Shown piece by piece: positions 37,690 to 50,020 of a stretch of DNA of 64,000 nucleotides (its first letter is position 1; each line of letters starts with the position of its first letter). A program made the translations under genes and the position numbers. This DNA is from Hyphomicrobiales bacterium. GTDB lineage: Bacteria > Pseudomonadota > Alphaproteobacteria > Rhizobiales > Rhizobiaceae. The notes beneath the pieces were generated by a model. That model ran no database searches, was not told the origin of the DNA, and worked only from the letters and a program-made list of their open reading frames with translations. The stretch is from assembly GCA_017305935.1 (NCBI GenBank), contig JAFKJU010000033.1, positions 1 through 64,000 on the forward strand, in the 5' to 3' direction.

Positions 37690-38253
37690 TCAAACGGCTT
37701 CCACTTCCCGCACTTCCGGCACGAAGTGGCGCAGCAGGTTCTGCACGCCATGCTTCAGCGTCGCCGTCGAGGACGGGCAGCCGGCGCAGGAACCCTTCAT
37801 GTTCAGGAAAACCGTGCCTTCGCGGAAACCGCGGAAGGTGATGTCGCCGCCATCCTGGGCGACGGCGGGGCGGACGCGGGTTTCCAGCAACTCCTTGATC
37901 GTGGCGACGATGGTCTCGTCGCCGGCATCGAAGAATTCCTCGCCGTCCGTCTGGTCGGACGAACTGCCGGCCGCGCCCATCACCGAGGCGCCGGACATGA
38001 AATGCTCCATGATCGCGCCGAGGATCGCCGGCTTGAGATGCTGCCACTCGGCCCCGTCCTTGGTGACGGTGACGAAATCATAGCCGAAGAACACGCCGGT
38101 GACGCCCGGCACCATGAAGATGCGCGCGGCCAGCGGCGAGGCATCCGCCTCCGCCGCGCTGCGGAATTCGGCCGTGCCCTGCTCCAGCACCACCTTGCCC
38201 GGCAGGAATTTCAACGTCGACGGGTTCGGCGTCGCTTCGGTCTGAATGAACAT
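37690..38253 (-). CDS. nfuA: NifU-like Fe-S cluster carrier (NfuA type)
   Basis: A 187-aa scaffold/carrier that hands 4Fe-4S clusters to target enzymes. It has an N-terminal Nfu_N domain (MFIQTEATPNPSTLKFLPGK...) and a C-terminal NifU domain with the cluster ligands Cys156-x2-Cys159 (GSCAGCPSS). AAGGAG lies eight bases before the ATG. MiaB in the same strand series is a plausible client. An Irr/ICE-like box at 38348 lies 95 bases upstream, which would place it under iron control. Confidence 0.94.
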   Translation of the reverse strand: MFIQTEATPNPSTLKFLPGKVVLEQGTAEFRSAAEADASPLAARIFMVPGVTGVFFGYDFVTVTKDGAEWQHLKPAILGAIMEHFMSGASVMGAAGSSSDQTDGEEFFDAGDETIVATIKELLETRVRPAVAQDGGDITFRGFREGTVFLNMKGSCAGCPSSTATLKHGVQNLLRHFVPEVREVEAV

Positions 38254-38347
38254 TTCAATCTCCTTCGCGAACCGGTTCAAGGCGCGGCCGCTCATTGTGT
38301 CCGTAATTCCGCACGGAAAACCGCTTCGCACTTTTCCTGGAATTACT

Positions 38348-38364
38348 TTTAGAATACTTCCAAA
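38348..38364. promoter_or_regulatory. Irr (ICE) box-like site upstream of nfuA
   Basis: TTTAGAA-N3-TTCCAAA matches the rhizobial Irr-binding ICE consensus TTTAGAA-N3-TTCTAAA with one mismatch. It lies 95 bases before the nfuA start, in an AT-rich patch that stands out from the GC-rich surroundings. Irr regulates haem, iron-storage and Fe-S genes in alphaproteobacteria. Confidence 0.65.
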
Positions 38365-38410
38365 ATAAGCCGATCCCGCCCGCGCATCAAGAGCGCGGCG
38401 ACGATTGTCG

Positions 38411-38902
38411 TCAACAGAGGGCGTCGATTTCCTCGTTGGTCAGCGTGTCGGGCAGCACCGTCACCGGAATCGGGAAGGCGGAGGCGCGCCCGGCGATCGA
38501 CGAAACCAGCGGCCCCGGCCCTTCCTTGGCGGAGCCGGCGGCGAGCACGAGGATGGCGATATCGCGGTCCTCCTCGATCAGGCTGACGATCTGATCGGCG
38601 GCCTTGCCTTCGCGGATGACCATTTCCGGCTCGATGCCGATGCTTTCGCGCACGATCTGGGCGACCTTGGCCAGCGTCGCTTCGGCCTCCTCGCGCGCCT
38701 CGGCGCGCATGATCTCCTCGACGCCAAGCCATTGCTGGAAATCGCCTTCGGGGATGACGTAGAGCAGGCTCAGCGCCCCGTTGGTATTCTTGGCGCGGCG
38801 GCCGGCATAATGCACGGCGCGCTGGCATTCGGGCGTATTGTCGATCACGGCCAGGAACTTGCGGCGGTGACCTTCAAGGCGGGAGAGACGTTTCGAAACC
38901 AT
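38411..38902 (-). CDS. Universal stress protein (UspA family)
   Basis: A 163-aa single-domain USP: KFLAVIDNTPECQRAVHYA near the N-terminus, an alpha/beta core and the C-terminal LVLAAGSAKEGPGPLVSSIAGR. The last segment resembles, but does not exactly match, the G-2x-G-9x-G(S/T) ATP-binding loop of the family. Function is broadly stress survival; no partner is evident. It lies between trpS and nfuA on the same strand, 85 bases after trpS. Confidence 0.85.
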   Translation of the reverse strand: MVSKRLSRLEGHRRKFLAVIDNTPECQRAVHYAGRRAKNTNGALSLLYVIPEGDFQQWLGVEEIMRAEAREEAEATLAKVAQIVRESIGIEPEMVIREGKAADQIVSLIEEDRDIAILVLAAGSAKEGPGPLVSSIAGRASAFPIPVTVLPDTLTNEEIDALC

Positions 38903-38987
38903 GCCGCAACTCTATGCCGGACGAAGCTCATTCGCACGAAAGATGCTATCGGGCGGACGCCGGCGGCCCGCCCGAATGCACCTATCA

Positions 38988-40055
38988 TTAACGCAGGAAG
39001 CCGATGATGTCGCGCACTTCCTTCATGGTCTTTTCGGCCCGCGCATTGGCCCGCTCGCCGCCGTCGCGCAGGATGGCGTCGATATGGCTGGTGTCGCCGG
39101 TCAGGCGGCGCATTTCCTCGGTGATCGGCGCGAGCACGGAGACGGCGAGTTCGATCAACGCCGGCTTGAACACCGAGAACTGCTGGCCGCCATAGTCGGC
39201 GAGCACATCCGCCTTCGTCTTGTCCGACAGCGCCGCGTAGATGCCGACGAGATTGTCGGCCTCCGGGCGGCCCTTCAGGCCTTCCGGCTCGCTCGGCAAG
39301 CCGTCCGGATCGGTCTTGGCCTTGCGGATCTTCTTCGAGATGGTCTCGGCATCGTCCATCAGGTTGATGCGCGAGAGATCGGAGGGGTCCGACTTCGACA
39401 TTTTCTTGGTGCCGTCGCGGAGCGACATGACGCGCGGGGCCGGCCCGTCGATCAGCGGCTCGACCATCGGGAAATAGGCATGCACCGGCTCGTCGCCGAC
39501 CTTGATGTCGATGCCGTAGCCTTCCTTGCGGATATTGGCGCTGAAATCGATGTTGAACTTCTGAGCGATGTCGCGGGTCAGCTCGAGATGCTGCTTCTGG
39601 TCGTCGCCGACGGGCACATGCGTGGCGCGATAGAGCAGGATGTCGGCAGCCATCAGCGAGGGGTAGGCCAGCAGACCGAGCGACACCTGCTCGGCATTCT
39701 TGCCGCCGGCCTTGTCCTTGAACTGGGTCATGCGTTCCATCCAGCCGATGCGGGCGACGCAATTGAAGATCCAGGCAAGCTCGGCATGGCCTGCGACGGC
39801 CGACTGGTTGAAGACGATATGCTTCTTCGGGTCGATGCCGGAGGCGATATAGGCGGCGGCGATGGCGCGCGTCTGGCCGCGCAGATCCTCGTGGACGAGT
39901 TGCGCCGTCAGGGCATGCTCGTCGACGACGCAATAGATGCAGTCATTGTCCTTCTGCAGCGCCACGAACTTGCGGATCGCGCCGAGATAATTGCCGAGAT
40001 GCAGGTTGCCGGTCGGCTGCACGCCGGAAAAGACGAGTTTTTGGAATTCGGCCAT
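38988..40055 (-). CDS. trpS: Tryptophanyl-tRNA synthetase
   Basis: Class I aminoacyl-tRNA synthetase charging tRNA-Trp. The 355-aa protein has the HIGH-type motif [10 protein letters not shown] (15-24) and the KMSKS motif as [14 protein letters not shown] lies six bases before the ATG at 40055; the longer frame to 40184 lacks family similarity. The 166 bases between it and murJ contain no feature I can support. Confidence 0.97.
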   Translation of the reverse strand: MAEFQKLVFSGVQPTGNLHLGNYLGAIRKFVALQKDNDCIYCVVDEHALTAQLVHEDLRGQTRAIAAAYIASGIDPKKHIVFNQSAVAGHAELAWIFNCVARIGWMERMTQFKDKAGGKNAEQVSLGLLAYPSLMAADILLYRATHVPVGDDQKQHLELTRDIAQKFNIDFSANIRKEGYGIDIKVGDEPVHAYFPMVEPLIDGPAPRVMSLRDGTKKMSKSDPSDLSRINLMDDAETISKKIRKAKTDPDGLPSEPEGLKGRPEADNLVGIYAALSDKTKADVLADYGGQQFSVFKPALIELAVSVLAPITEEMRRLTGDTSHIDAILRDGGERANARAEKTMKEVRDIIGFLR

Positions 40056-40221
40056 GATGTCCTCAATAGGCTGGTGGAGGGCCCCAGGGAAAATGATCTC
40101 GCGGACGCCGGTCGGGAGGATGGGGTTTACATTCTCCCGGGCGGCCGCGCATTCGCCCATGTAGCTAACGCGGCGGTTATGCACGTCGCCGCGACGGCGA
40201 TCAAGCGGAATTCGAAGACGC

Positions 40222-41817
40222 CTATTCGGCGCTTTCCGTGGCGACGGCGGGCTTTGCCGCCTTGCGCTTGAGGTTGCGGCGGATCATGCCGAGATCGGCC
40301 CCGCCGGTCGCAAAGGCTGCGCCAAAATAGACGATCATGGCAACGACGACGAGGGCGGCGACCGTTCCGGCGCGCATACCGAGCGGGGCGGCCGACGACA
40401 ACGGCCAGGCAAGCCAGCCGATGGCGAAATAGAGCCCTGCGGCCATCAGCCCGGCGGCGAAGACAAGACGCGGAATGCGGCTCAAGAGCCCCAGATCCTG
40501 CCCCCAATGGCCGCGCTTCACCAGCGTGAAGAACAGCATCAGCGCATTGACCCAGCCGGCGGTGATTTCCGCCGTGGCGATGCCGGCCGCCCCCATGCGC
40601 GGAAACAGCGTCAAGGCCAGCGAGACGTTCACCACCACCGAGACGGCGGCGAAGATCATCGGCGTGCGCGTATCCTCGCGGGCGAAAAAGCCGGGAATGA
40701 AGGCCTTGATCAGCACGAAGGCCGGCAGGCCGAGGCCGTAGATCGCCAGGATATGCGAGACGATGACGGTCGAATCCGCCGAGAAGCGGCCGCGCTCGAA
40801 GACGAGGCGGACGATGGGTTCGGACATGACCAGCAAGGCGGCGGCGGCCGGAAGCGTCAGGAACAGGGTGAATTCGGCCGAGCGGTTCTGGAGATTGGCG
40901 GCTTCCTTGAGATGGCCGCCGCGCAGCGCCCGCGACAATTCCGGCAAAAGCACGGTCGCGACCGCGATGCCGACGACGCCGAGCGGCAGCTGGTAGATGC
41001 GGTCGGCATAGACCAGCGACGACACCGCGCCTTCCTGCCCGGAGGCGATGTTGGTGTTGATCAGCAGGTTGATCTGGGTGATGCCGCCGGTGATCGCCGC
41101 CGGCAGCGCCAGGAGCAGCAGGCGGCGGACATTGGCGGTGAAATGCGGCAGGCGCAGGCCGATCTTGATGCCGGCATGGCGCACCGCGATCCAGACGATG
41201 GCCAGCTGGATGACACCGGCGACCATCACGCCCCAGGCAAGCCAGGTGCCGATGGTGATGCCGTCGACCCGGAGATACCAGCCATAGGCCAGCACGGCGA
41301 TCAGGACGATGTTGAGGAAGACGGGCGCGATGGCGGCGGCGAAATAGCGGTGCAGCGAATTCAGCATGCCGCCCATCATCGAGGCCAGCGACATGCAGGC
41401 GAGATAGGGGAACATGATGACGGCGAGCCGCACCGTGCTTTCGAATTTGATCGGATCTGCCATGAAGCCGGGCGCGACGACGGTGCGGACGATGAAGGGC
41501 ATGGAGAATTCCATGGCGACCGTCAGCACCAGCAGCACGGTGAACAGGACGCCGAACACTTCTTCGGAAAAACGGCGGGCGCCGTCCATGCCGCGCTGCT
41601 CGATTTCCTTGGCGAACAGCGGCACGAAGGCGGAATTGAAGGCGCCTTCGGCGAACAGCCGGCGGAAGGTGTTGGGGAAGCGGAAGGCGGCATTGAAGGC
41701 GTCGGCAATCGGGCCGGTGCCCAGCGCCGCCGCCATCAGGCTTTCGCGGACGAAACCGAAGATGCGGCTGCCAAGCGTCGCGCCACCGACGGTTGCGAAT
41801 TTCTTGACGAGGCTCAT
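40222..41817 (-). CDS. murJ: Lipid II flippase MurJ
   Basis: Flips the peptidoglycan precursor lipid II across the inner membrane. A 531-aa polytopic protein of the MOP superfamily with about 14 membrane helices, beginning [33 protein letters not shown] and containing the conserved [16 protein letters not shown] region. Its ATG overlaps the glnD stop (ATGA), so translation is coupled to glnD. The glnD-murJ pair after mutS is standard in Rhizobiaceae. Confidence 0.96.
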   Translation of the reverse strand: MSLVKKFATVGGATLGSRIFGFVRESLMAAALGTGPIADAFNAAFRFPNTFRRLFAEGAFNSAFVPLFAKEIEQRGMDGARRFSEEVFGVLFTVLLVLTVAMEFSMPFIVRTVVAPGFMADPIKFESTVRLAVIMFPYLACMSLASMMGGMLNSLHRYFAAAIAPVFLNIVLIAVLAYGWYLRVDGITIGTWLAWGVMVAGVIQLAIVWIAVRHAGIKIGLRLPHFTANVRRLLLLALPAAITGGITQINLLINTNIASGQEGAVSSLVYADRIYQLPLGVVGIAVATVLLPELSRALRGGHLKEAANLQNRSAEFTLFLTLPAAAALLVMSEPIVRLVFERGRFSADSTVIVSHILAIYGLGLPAFVLIKAFIPGFFAREDTRTPMIFAAVSVVVNVSLALTLFPRMGAAGIATAEITAGWVNALMLFFTLVKRGHWGQDLGLLSRIPRLVFAAGLMAAGLYFAIGWLAWPLSSAAPLGMRAGTVAALVVVAMIVYFGAAFATGGADLGMIRRNLKRKAAKPAVATESAE

Positions 41818-44729
41818 GCGTCGGATCTTGCTTTTTTCTGGGGGCCGGCGGGCGCGAGGATGCCGTTGGGCATGCGCGGGCGCGGCTCCTCCTCCTGGTC
41901 GTTCATGACGGCCCGCAACTGGGCGATGATGGTGGCGCGGCGGTTTTCGTTGACGATCTTCTGGCCGACGAGGTCGGTGACGTAGAAGGTATCGATCACC
42001 TTTTCGCCGAAGGTGGTGATGCGCGCCGAATGGATGTCCAGCGACAGATCCGAAAGCACGGCGGTGATTTCCGACAGCAGGCCCGGCCTGTCGAGGCATT
42101 CCACCTCGATGACGGTGAACTTGTTCGACAGCGTGTTGGAAATCGAGGCCGAGGGCGGGATGACAAAGGCACGGTTCTTCTTGCGGTTTTTCGTGCGCGT
42201 GGCGATGACTTCCGGCAGGCGTTTCTTGCCGGAGAGCACGTCCTCGATCATCTTGCCGATGGTGGCGGCGCGGCGCATCTCGTCCTCGTCATTGGGGAAT
42301 TCCCGGTTGACATGGATGGTGTCCAGCGCGCGTCCGTCCGAAGTCGTAAAAATCTGCGCGTCGGCGATGTTGGCGCCGGCGGCGGCGCAGGCGCCGGCGA
42401 TCACCGTCAGCAGGCGCGGATGGTCGGGCGCGATGACCGTGATCTCGGTGATCGCATGGAAGGAATGGGTGCGCACCATGGTCGCCAGCGCCTGCCCTGC
42501 CCGGTCGGTATCGCGGATGAAGCGGGCGTGGCGCACCTGATCCTCCAGCGGCACCGACAGCAGATAGGGCTGATAATGCAGGTGCGAGTAGGTCCGGCGG
42601 TCCTTCTCGTCCCAATCGACCAGTGCATCGTAAAGCGCATCGGCGGCGGCCATGGCCCGCTCCTTGCGCGACACTTCGGAAAAGCCGCCGGCCAGCAGCA
42701 GTTCCGTCTCGAAATAGAGGGTGCGCAGAAGCTGGCCCTTCCAGCCGTTCCAGACGCCGGGGCCGACGGCGCGGATATCGCAGACCGTCAGCGCCAGCAA
42801 CATCTTCAGCCGGTCGAGCGACTGCACCTTTTCGGCGAAATCGGTGATGGTCTTGCGGTCGTTCAGATCGCGGGTCTGGGCGACCATCGACATGATCAGG
42901 TGTTCCTCGACCAGCCAGACGACCATTTCCGTCTGCTTCGGCGTCAGGCCGAAGCGCGGGCAGAGTTTGCGCGCCACGCGGGCGCCGGCGACGGAGTGAT
43001 CCTCCTGCCGTCCCTTGGCGATGTCGTGCAGCAGGATGGCAACGTAGAGCGCCTCGCGATCCTCGATGCCCGGCAGGATTTTCGCCGTTAGCGGATGGAT
43101 GTCGTCGGCCTTGCCCTTCTCGATGTCGGACATGACCTCGACGGCGCGGATCGTATGCTCGTCGACCGTATAGTGATGATACATGTTGAACTGCATCATC
43201 GAGACGATCTTGCCGAATTCGGGAATGAAACGGCCGAGCACCCCGGCCTCGTTCATGCGCCGCAGGATGAGGGCCGGATCGCGCTTCGAGGTGAGGATCG
43301 ACAGGAAGAGGCGGTTGGCTTCCTCGTTTTCGCGCAAGCCGTTGTCGATCAGCGGCAGCGAGCGCGTCAGGCGCCGCAGCGCATCGGGATGGAATTCCAG
43401 CCCGTGGATATCGGCGACATGGAAGAAACGGATGATGCTGACCGGATCGTTCTTGAAGACGTCGGGATTGGCGAGCGCGATACGACCGCGATCCTCGACG
43501 AATTCCAGCGAGCCGGGAATCTTGCGGCTGCGATTGGCGAATCGGCTGATGATGCCGGTCAGGCCCGGCACCGCCTTGGCCTGCTGGTCTTCCAGCGCAG
43601 AGCAGAAGATGCGGGTGAGATCGCCGATATCCTTGGCGACGAGGAAATAGTGCTTCATGAAGCGCTCGACCGCCGAGAGGCCGGGGCGGGAATGATAGCC
43701 GAGCGCCTCGGCGATCTCGCGCTGGATGTCGAAGGACAGGCGATCCTCGGCCTTGCCGGTGAGGAAATGCATGTGGCAGCGCACCGCCCAGAGGAAATCC
43801 TCCGCCTTCTGGAACAGCGCCCATTCCTTCTTGGAGAGCACGCCGAGCTTCACCAGTTCGGCGGTATCGCGCACATGGTAATAATATTTGGCGATCCAGA
43901 AGAGGGTGTGAAGGTCGCGCAGGCCCCCCTTGCCTTCCTTGACGTTCGGCTCGACGAGGTAGCGGGTGTCGCCGGCCTTGCGGTGGCGCGCATCGCGCTC
44001 GCCGAGCTTGGCGGCGATGAATTCCGGGCCGGTGCCGGCGGTCACTTCCTTGTCGAAACGGCTTTCCAGCCCCTCGACCAGCGCCCTGTCACCGCAGATA
44101 TAGCGGGTTTCAAGGGTCGCGGTGCGAATCGTCATGTCTTCCTTGGACAGACGAATGCATTCCTCCAGGGTGCGCGAGGAATGGCCGACCTTGAAGCCCA
44201 TGTCCCAGAGCATGTAGAGCATGAATTCGACCGCCTTGTGCATGGCCTCGGTCGGCTTCGGCGGAAACAGGAAGAGCAGGTCGATATCCGAGCCCGGCGC
44301 CAACGTGTCGCGTCCATAGCCGCCGACGGCACAGACGGCGATGTCGCCTGGCTTCAGCGGTTGCACATGGGCGATGATGAAATCATAGAGCACGCCGATC
44401 AGCCGGTCCTGCAGCCGCGAGAGGCGACGCGCGCAGTTCAACCCGCTGCCGTCCTCGTCGAGCAGCGCGCGGATCTTCGCCCGCCCCTCGGCGCTCGCCT
44501 TCTTGAACAGGGAAAGCAGCGCCGGGCGGATGGCCTCGACGGTCATGCCGGGGGCAGCGACCAGTTCCTCGCATTGCCGGCGGAGCGCCTCGACATCGAG
44601 AAGGTTCGGAAAATCCGATTCGATTCGCGACGGCGGGGCGCGTCCGGCCTCCGCATGGCCGGTCGCGGCCGGCTGGCGGCCTGAGGATTTGTGCGTATGC
44701 ATCCGCTTGCTGACCCTATCGTCCATCAT
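41814..44729 (-). CDS. glnD: Protein-PII uridylyltransferase/uridylyl-removing enzyme
   Basis: The main nitrogen sensor: it uridylylates PII proteins under nitrogen limitation and removes UMP when glutamine is high. The 971-aa protein has the nucleotidyltransferase motif [16 protein letters not shown] (136-151), an HD hydrolase domain ([14 protein letters not shown]) and two C-terminal ACT domains that bind glutamine. Two ATGs (44729, 44726) open the frame. It links to ptsN and rpoN elsewhere in the window through nitrogen control. Confidence 0.97.
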   Translation of the reverse strand: MMDDRVSKRMHTHKSSGRQPAATGHAEAGRAPPSRIESDFPNLLDVEALRRQCEELVAAPGMTVEAIRPALLSLFKKASAEGRAKIRALLDEDGSGLNCARRLSRLQDRLIGVLYDFIIAHVQPLKPGDIAVCAVGGYGRDTLAPGSDIDLLFLFPPKPTEAMHKAVEFMLYMLWDMGFKVGHSSRTLEECIRLSKEDMTIRTATLETRYICGDRALVEGLESRFDKEVTAGTGPEFIAAKLGERDARHRKAGDTRYLVEPNVKEGKGGLRDLHTLFWIAKYYYHVRDTAELVKLGVLSKKEWALFQKAEDFLWAVRCHMHFLTGKAEDRLSFDIQREIAEALGYHSRPGLSAVERFMKHYFLVAKDIGDLTRIFCSALEDQQAKAVPGLTGIISRFANRSRKIPGSLEFVEDRGRIALANPDVFKNDPVSIIRFFHVADIHGLEFHPDALRRLTRSLPLIDNGLRENEEANRLFLSILTSKRDPALILRRMNEAGVLGRFIPEFGKIVSMMQFNMYHHYTVDEHTIRAVEVMSDIEKGKADDIHPLTAKILPGIEDREALYVAILLHDIAKGRQEDHSVAGARVARKLCPRFGLTPKQTEMVVWLVEEHLIMSMVAQTRDLNDRKTITDFAEKVQSLDRLKMLLALTVCDIRAVGPGVWNGWKGQLLRTLYFETELLLAGGFSEVSRKERAMAAADALYDALVDWDEKDRRTYSHLHYQPYLLSVPLEDQVRHARFIRDTDRAGQALATMVRTHSFHAITEITVIAPDHPRLLTVIAGACAAAGANIADAQIFTTSDGRALDTIHVNREFPNDEDEMRRAATIGKMIEDVLSGKKRLPEVIATRTKNRKKNRAFVIPPSASISNTLSNKFTVIEVECLDRPGLLSEITAVLSDLSLDIHSARITTFGEKVIDTFYVTDLVGQKIVNENRRATIIAQLRAVMNDQEEEPRPRMPNGILAPAGPQKKARSDA

Positions 44730-44826
44730 TCCTGGCCGCAGGCTATCACCGCAAGCCTTGCCAAGCTGTTCTCACATAGGATTTTTCTCCCGGCAAGAAT
44801 AGGGCGAAGCGCCGGGAGGGTGGCGC

Positions 44827-47565
44827 TTACGATATCGGAAGCAGCTTTTTCAGCGCGTAAAGCGCCTCCAGCGCCTCGCGCGGGGTCAGGTCGTCGGGGT
44901 TGACGCCCTTCAGGTGCTCCTCGACCTTAGAGGGCGCGGCCGCCTTCTGCTCCTCGCGGCGGATCGCCACCTGGAACAGCGGCAGGTCATCGATGAGCTG
45001 GCTGGCCGGGTTCTTGCGGTCGGCATCCTCCAGCCGGGTCAGCACATCGCGCGCGCGCGCCACCACCGAGGCCGGCAGGCCGGCGAGTTTCGCCACCTGG
45101 ATGCCGTAGGAGCGATCGGCCGCACCCGGGCCGACCTCGTGCAGGAAAATCACCTCGCTTTGCCATTCCTTGACCCGCATCGTGGCGTTGGAGAGGCGGC
45201 CAAGCTTTTCCGACAGCACCGTCAATTCATGGAAATGGGTGGCGAACAGGCCACGGCAGCGGTTGACCTCATGCAGATGCTCGACCGCCGCCCAGGCGAT
45301 GGACAGGCCATCGAAGGTCGCCGTGCCACGGCCGATTTCGTCGAGGATGACCAGCGAGCGTTCGGTCGCCTGGTTGAGGATCGCCGCCGTCTCGACCATC
45401 TCGACCATGAAGGTCGAGCGCCCACGCGCCAGATCGTCCGAGGCGCCGACGCGCGAAAACAGCCGGTCGACGACGCCGATATGGGCCGAGGCCGCCGGCA
45501 CGAAGGAACCCATCTGCGCCAGAATGGCGATCAGCGCGTTCTGGCGCAGGAAGGTCGATTTACCGCCCATGTTCGGGCCGGTCAGCAGCCAGATGCCGCC
45601 GAGGCGGCTGTCGCCCTGCGGCGAGAGATCGCAATGATTGGCCACGAAGGGATTGGCCGCCTGCTTCTTCAAGGCCTGCTCGACCACCGGATGGCGGCCG
45701 CCGGAGATCGCGAACATGGTGGATTCGTCGACCGTCGGGCGGGCGTAATTCTGCTCGTCGGCCAGAAGCGCCAGACCGGCGGAGACGTCGATGACCGCGA
45801 GCGCCCGCGCACCCGCCTTGATCGCCTCGGCCTGCCCGACCACCGCCGCCACCATCTCCTCGAAGGCGGCGAGTTCGATGGCCAGCGCCTTGTCGGCGGC
45901 ATTGGCGATGCGGCTTTCGAGATCGGCAAGCTCGGTGGTGGTGAAGCGCATGGCGCTCGCCATGGTCTGGCGATGGATGAAGCGCGCCTTGGCCTCGACC
46001 GTATCGATCATCGCGCCGGCATTGCCGGCGGTGACCTCGATGAAATAGCCGAGCACGTTGTTGTGCTTGATTTTCAGCGATTTGATGCCGGTTTCCTCGG
46101 CATATTGCTGCTGCAGACCGGCGATCACCCGGCGCGATTCGTCGCGCAGCGCCCGCACCTCGTCCAGCTCCGCATTCGCGCCACGGGCCAGAAAGCCGCC
46201 ATCGCGCTTCAGGAGCGGCAGTTCCTCGGCCAGCATGGAAGACAGCCTCGGCTCCAGATGCGCCGGCAGACGCTGCAATTCGGACAGCGCGCCGGCGATT
46301 TCCTCCGGCAGCAGCCGGGTTTCCAGAAGGCGCGCAAGTCCGTTTGCGGCGGCCAATCCCTGGCGGATGGCGCCGAGATCGCGCGGCCCGCCCCGGTCGA
46401 GCGCCAGCCGCGACAAAGCACGCGGCATGTCGGGCACCAGCTTCAGCGCCTCGCGCAATTCGCCGCAGAGCGACGGCTCGTCCATCAGGAAACCGACGGA
46501 ATCCAGCCGATGGTTGATGGCGACCGCATCGGTCAGCGGCGACATCAGCCGTTCGGCGATCAGCCGTGCGCCGCCGCCGGTGACGGTGCGGTCGATGGCC
46601 TTCAGCAGCGAACCGTTGCGGTCGCCGGACAGCGTCTTCGTCAGCTCCAGATTGGCGCGGGTGGCGGGGTCGATGAACAGGGTCGAGGCGCTCGCCTCGC
46701 GCTCGGGGCGGCCGAGCGGCGGGCGCTCGGCGATCTGCGTCTTCTCGACATAGGCGACCGCAGCAGCGGCGGCGGCATGTTCGGCGCGGGAGAAGGCGCC
46801 GAAACCGTCGAGCGTGCCGACGTCGTAATAGCGAGCGATGCGGTTTTCCGCCGTGGCGCTGTCGAACAGCACCGAAGGCTGCGGCACGACGACACGGCCG
46901 AGCACATCGAAGACCGGCTTGAATTCGGCATCGTGGAAGAGGGTGTCGGGGACGATCAACTCACGCGGATCGATGCGCAGGATATCGGCCAGCAGCCGTC
47001 CCATCTCGGTTTCGGCGAGGCGAAAGATACCGGTGGAGATATCGATCCAGGCGAGCGCCAGTTGCGCGCCGGCCCCGCCGCGCAGGCGCGCCAGCGCCAT
47101 CAGGTAATTCGATTCGGAGGGAGAGAGCAGCTTTTCCTCGGTCAGCGTGCCCGGCGTCACCAGACGCACGACATCGCGGCGCACCACGGATTTCGAGCCG
47201 CGCTTCTTGGCTTCCGCCGGATCCTCCACCTGCTCGCAGACGGCGACGCGGAAGCCGCGCACGATCAGCTTCTGCAGATAGTCGTCGGCGGCATGGACGG
47301 GCACGCCGCACATGGGGATGTCATAGCCCATATGCTGGCCGCGCTTGGTCAGCGTGATGCCGAGCGCCCGCGAGGCCTCGACGGCATCGTCGAAGAAAAG
47401 CTCGTAGAAATCGCCCATGCGATAGAAGAGCAGCGAGCCCGGATTGTTGGCCTTGATCTCGATATACTGCTCCATCATCGGCGTCGCCGAGGCGCGGCTT
47501 TCCTCCGAGGCCAGGGCGGCGGCATCGGGCATTTCCGTCGAGGATGAATAGCTGTTTATCGACAT
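44827..47565 (-). CDS. mutS: DNA mismatch repair protein MutS
   Basis: Recognises mismatches and small loops and starts repair with MutL. The 912-aa protein has the mismatch-wedge motif [11 protein letters not shown] (Phe53, Glu55), a Walker [14 protein letters not shown] and Walker [17 protein letters not shown] start at MSINSYSS (47565). The first ~28 residues are a variable extension, so starts at MMEQYIEIK are possible. The frame to 47781 overlaps tme and is rejected. It is divergent from tme with a 109-base gap. Confidence 0.97.
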   Translation of the reverse strand: MSINSYSSSTEMPDAAALASEESRASATPMMEQYIEIKANNPGSLLFYRMGDFYELFFDDAVEASRALGITLTKRGQHMGYDIPMCGVPVHAADDYLQKLIVRGFRVAVCEQVEDPAEAKKRGSKSVVRRDVVRLVTPGTLTEEKLLSPSESNYLMALARLRGGAGAQLALAWIDISTGIFRLAETEMGRLLADILRIDPRELIVPDTLFHDAEFKPVFDVLGRVVVPQPSVLFDSATAENRIARYYDVGTLDGFGAFSRAEHAAAAAAVAYVEKTQIAERPPLGRPEREASASTLFIDPATRANLELTKTLSGDRNGSLLKAIDRTVTGGGARLIAERLMSPLTDAVAINHRLDSVGFLMDEPSLCGELREALKLVPDMPRALSRLALDRGGPRDLGAIRQGLAAANGLARLLETRLLPEEIAGALSELQRLPAHLEPRLSSMLAEELPLLKRDGGFLARGANAELDEVRALRDESRRVIAGLQQQYAEETGIKSLKIKHNNVLGYFIEVTAGNAGAMIDTVEAKARFIHRQTMASAMRFTTTELADLESRIANAADKALAIELAAFEEMVAAVVGQAEAIKAGARALAVIDVSAGLALLADEQNYARPTVDESTMFAISGGRHPVVEQALKKQAANPFVANHCDLSPQGDSRLGGIWLLTGPNMGGKSTFLRQNALIAILAQMGSFVPAASAHIGVVDRLFSRVGASDDLARGRSTFMVEMVETAAILNQATERSLVILDEIGRGTATFDGLSIAWAAVEHLHEVNRCRGLFATHFHELTVLSEKLGRLSNATMRVKEWQSEVIFLHEVGPGAADRSYGIQVAKLAGLPASVVARARDVLTRLEDADRKNPASQLIDDLPLFQVAIRREEQKAAAPSKVEEHLKGVNPDDLTPREALEALYALKKLLPIS

Positions 47566-47674
47566 AGGCCTGTTTTCACCTGGAAAAAAGTCATGCAACA
47601 TAACGGCGCGCCATGAATGAAGACAATAAGGTGGGTCGTTCGGGGAGCGACTGCCCACAACTAGGTGAGGGATT

Positions 47675-49954
47675 ATGTCTGCCACGAACAATTCCGGCCC
47701 GACCAAGGCCATGGCAACCGAACAGGAAGCGCTGGATTTCCATGCCCAGGGGCGTCCCGGCAAGCTGGAGATCACGCCCACAAAGCCGATGGCGACCCAG
47801 CGCGACCTGTCGCTTGCCTATTCGCCCGGCGTCGCGGTGCCGGTGAAAGCCATCGCCGCCGATCCGGGCACGGCCTATGACTACACCACGCGCGGCAACA
47901 TGGTGGCGGTGATTTCCAACGGCACCGCCATTCTCGGCCTCGGCAATCTCGGCGCGCTCGCCTCCAAGCCGGTCATGGAAGGCAAGTCGGTGCTGTTCAA
48001 GCGCTTCGCCGACGTCGATTCCATCGACCTCGAAGTCGATACCGAGAATGTTGACGAGTTCATCAACTGCGTGCGTTACCTCGGCCCCTCCTTCGGCGGC
48101 ATCAACCTCGAAGACATCAAGGCGCCCGACTGCTTCATCATCGAGCAGAAGCTGCGCGAGATCATGGACATCCCGGTCTTCCACGACGACCAGCACGGCA
48201 CCGCGATCATTGCCGCCGCCGGCCTGATCAACGCGCTCGACCTGACGGGGCGCGATTTCGCCAGCACCAAGCTGGTCTGCAACGGCGCGGGGGCCGCGGC
48301 CATCGCCTGCATCGAGCTGATCAAGGCCATGGGCTTCAATCCGGCCAATATCACGCTCTGCGACACCAAGGGCGTGATCTATCAGGGCCGCGAAGAGGGC
48401 ATGAACCAGTGGAAATCCGCCCATGCGGTGAAGACCGACCGGCGCACCCTGGCCGAAGCCATGGAAGGCGCCGACGTGGTGTTCGGCCTGTCGCAGAAGG
48501 GCGCGTTCACGCAGGAAATGATCCGCTCCATGGCGCCGCGCCCGATCATCTTCGCCATGGCCAATCCCGATCCGGAAATCACGCCGGAGGAAGTGGCGCG
48601 CATCCGCGACGACGCCATCATGGCGACCGGCCGCTCGGACTATCCGAACCAGGTCAACAACGTGCTGGGCTTCCCCTATATCTTTCGCGGCGCGCTCGAC
48701 GTGCGGGCAATGACGATCAATGACGCGATGAAGATCGCCGCCGTGCGGGCGCTTGCCAGCCTTGCCCGCGAGGATGTACCCGATGACGTCGCCGCCGCCT
48801 ATCAGGGCATGCGCCCGCGCTTCGGGCCGCAATACATCATCCCCGTACCTTTCGATCCGCGCCTGATTTCGGCAATCCCGGTCGCCGTGGCGCGGGCGGC
48901 GATGGAAACCGGCGTGGCGCGCAAGGAAATCGCCGACTTCTCCGCCTATTCCCGCGAGCTTTCGGCAAGGCGCGATCCGATCGCCTCGACGCTGCAGCGG
49001 CTCTATGAGGGCGTGCGCCGCCATCCCAAGCGTGTCGTCTTCGCCGAGGGCGAGGAGGAACTGGTGATGCGCGCGGCGATCTCCTATGCCAACCAGGAAC
49101 TCGGCACAGCCATCCTGCTCGGCCGCGACGATGCCGTCCGCGAGACCGCCGAACGGGCCGGCATCGATCTCGATCGCCCCGGCATCGAGATCATCAATGC
49201 CCGCCTCTCCACCCGCGTCGACGCCTATATCGACTATCTCTATGCGCGGCTGCAACGGAAGGGTTTCCTGCTGCGCGACGCGCAGCGGCTGATCAAGACC
49301 GACCGCAACCATTTCGCCGCCTGCATGGTGGCGCTGGGCGACGCCGACGCCATGGTCACCGGCACGACCCGCAACTATTCGACCGCGCTGGAAGAGGTGC
49401 GCCGCTGCATCGACGCGCGGCCGGGGCATCGGGTCATCGGCGTCTCCATGGCGCTGACGCGCGGGCGGACGGTCTTCGTCGCCGACACCGCCGTCCATGA
49501 CATGCCGACGGCGGAGGAACTGGCCGACATCGCCGAGGAAGCCGCCGGCATCGCAAGGCGCATGGGATATGAGCCGCGCGTTGCGATGCTCGCCTATTCC
49601 ACCTTCGGCCATCCGACCGGCGAACGCTCGGAGCGGGTGCGCGAGGCGGTGAAAATCCTCGACCGCCGCCGCGTCGATTTCGAATATGACGGCGAAATGG
49701 CCGCCGACGTGGCGCTGAATCCCAAGGTGATGGAGCAATATCCGTTCTGCCGCCTCTCGGGTCCTGCCAATGTGCTGGTCATGCCGGCCTTCCACTCGGC
49801 CTCGATCTCGACCAAGATGCTGCAGGAACTCGGCGGCTCGACCGTCATCGGCCCGCTGCTCGTCGGCCTCGACAAGTCGGTGCAGATCGTCGGCATGGGC
49901 GCCAAGGATTCCGACATCGTCAACATGGCCGCCATCGCCGCCTATAACAGCTAA
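47675..49954 (+). CDS. tme: NADP-dependent malic enzyme with phosphotransacetylase-like domain
   Basis: Oxidatively decarboxylates malate to pyruvate, making NADPH. The 759-aa protein has the malic enzyme N and NAD(P)-binding domains in the first ~430 residues ([45 protein letters not shown]) and a phosphotransacetylase-like domain in the rest ([30 protein letters not shown]). Rhizobia have two such fusions, NAD-type dme and NADP-type tme; the mutS-side, olsB-side location is that of tme in Sinorhizobium. The distinction from dme is by context. Confidence 0.9.
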   Translation: MSATNNSGPTKAMATEQEALDFHAQGRPGKLEITPTKPMATQRDLSLAYSPGVAVPVKAIAADPGTAYDYTTRGNMVAVISNGTAILGLGNLGALASKPVMEGKSVLFKRFADVDSIDLEVDTENVDEFINCVRYLGPSFGGINLEDIKAPDCFIIEQKLREIMDIPVFHDDQHGTAIIAAAGLINALDLTGRDFASTKLVCNGAGAAAIACIELIKAMGFNPANITLCDTKGVIYQGREEGMNQWKSAHAVKTDRRTLAEAMEGADVVFGLSQKGAFTQEMIRSMAPRPIIFAMANPDPEITPEEVARIRDDAIMATGRSDYPNQVNNVLGFPYIFRGALDVRAMTINDAMKIAAVRALASLAREDVPDDVAAAYQGMRPRFGPQYIIPVPFDPRLISAIPVAVARAAMETGVARKEIADFSAYSRELSARRDPIASTLQRLYEGVRRHPKRVVFAEGEEELVMRAAISYANQELGTAILLGRDDAVRETAERAGIDLDRPGIEIINARLSTRVDAYIDYLYARLQRKGFLLRDAQRLIKTDRNHFAACMVALGDADAMVTGTTRNYSTALEEVRRCIDARPGHRVIGVSMALTRGRTVFVADTAVHDMPTAEELADIAEEAAGIARRMGYEPRVAMLAYSTFGHPTGERSERVREAVKILDRRRVDFEYDGEMAADVALNPKVMEQYPFCRLSGPANVLVMPAFHSASISTKMLQELGGSTVIGPLLVGLDKSVQIVGMGAKDSDIVNMAAIAAYNS

Positions 49955-49967
49955 GCGATACCGAACG

Positions 49968-50007
49968 AAAAAGCCCCGCGTGAAACATGTTCACGCGGGG
50001 CTTTTTT
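49968..50007. terminator. Bidirectional terminator between tme and olsB
   Basis: A long perfect stem (AAAAAGCCCCGCGTGAA paired with TTCACGCGGGGCTTTTT, short loop) has A/T runs on both sides and lies between two convergent genes. Confidence 0.92.
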
Positions 50008-50020
50008 GTACTTTTGCGGC

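Noticed and set aside
44914-47547. 877-aa plus-strand frame across mutS
   Set aside because: Antisense shadow of mutS, with Arg/Asp/Gly-rich composition and no domain.
47640-47672. Hairpin in the tme leader (GTCGTTC...GAGCGAC)
   Set aside because: A 7-bp stem with a G-T pair and 3-base loop just before the ribosome site; too weak and common in GC-rich DNA to report as regulatory.
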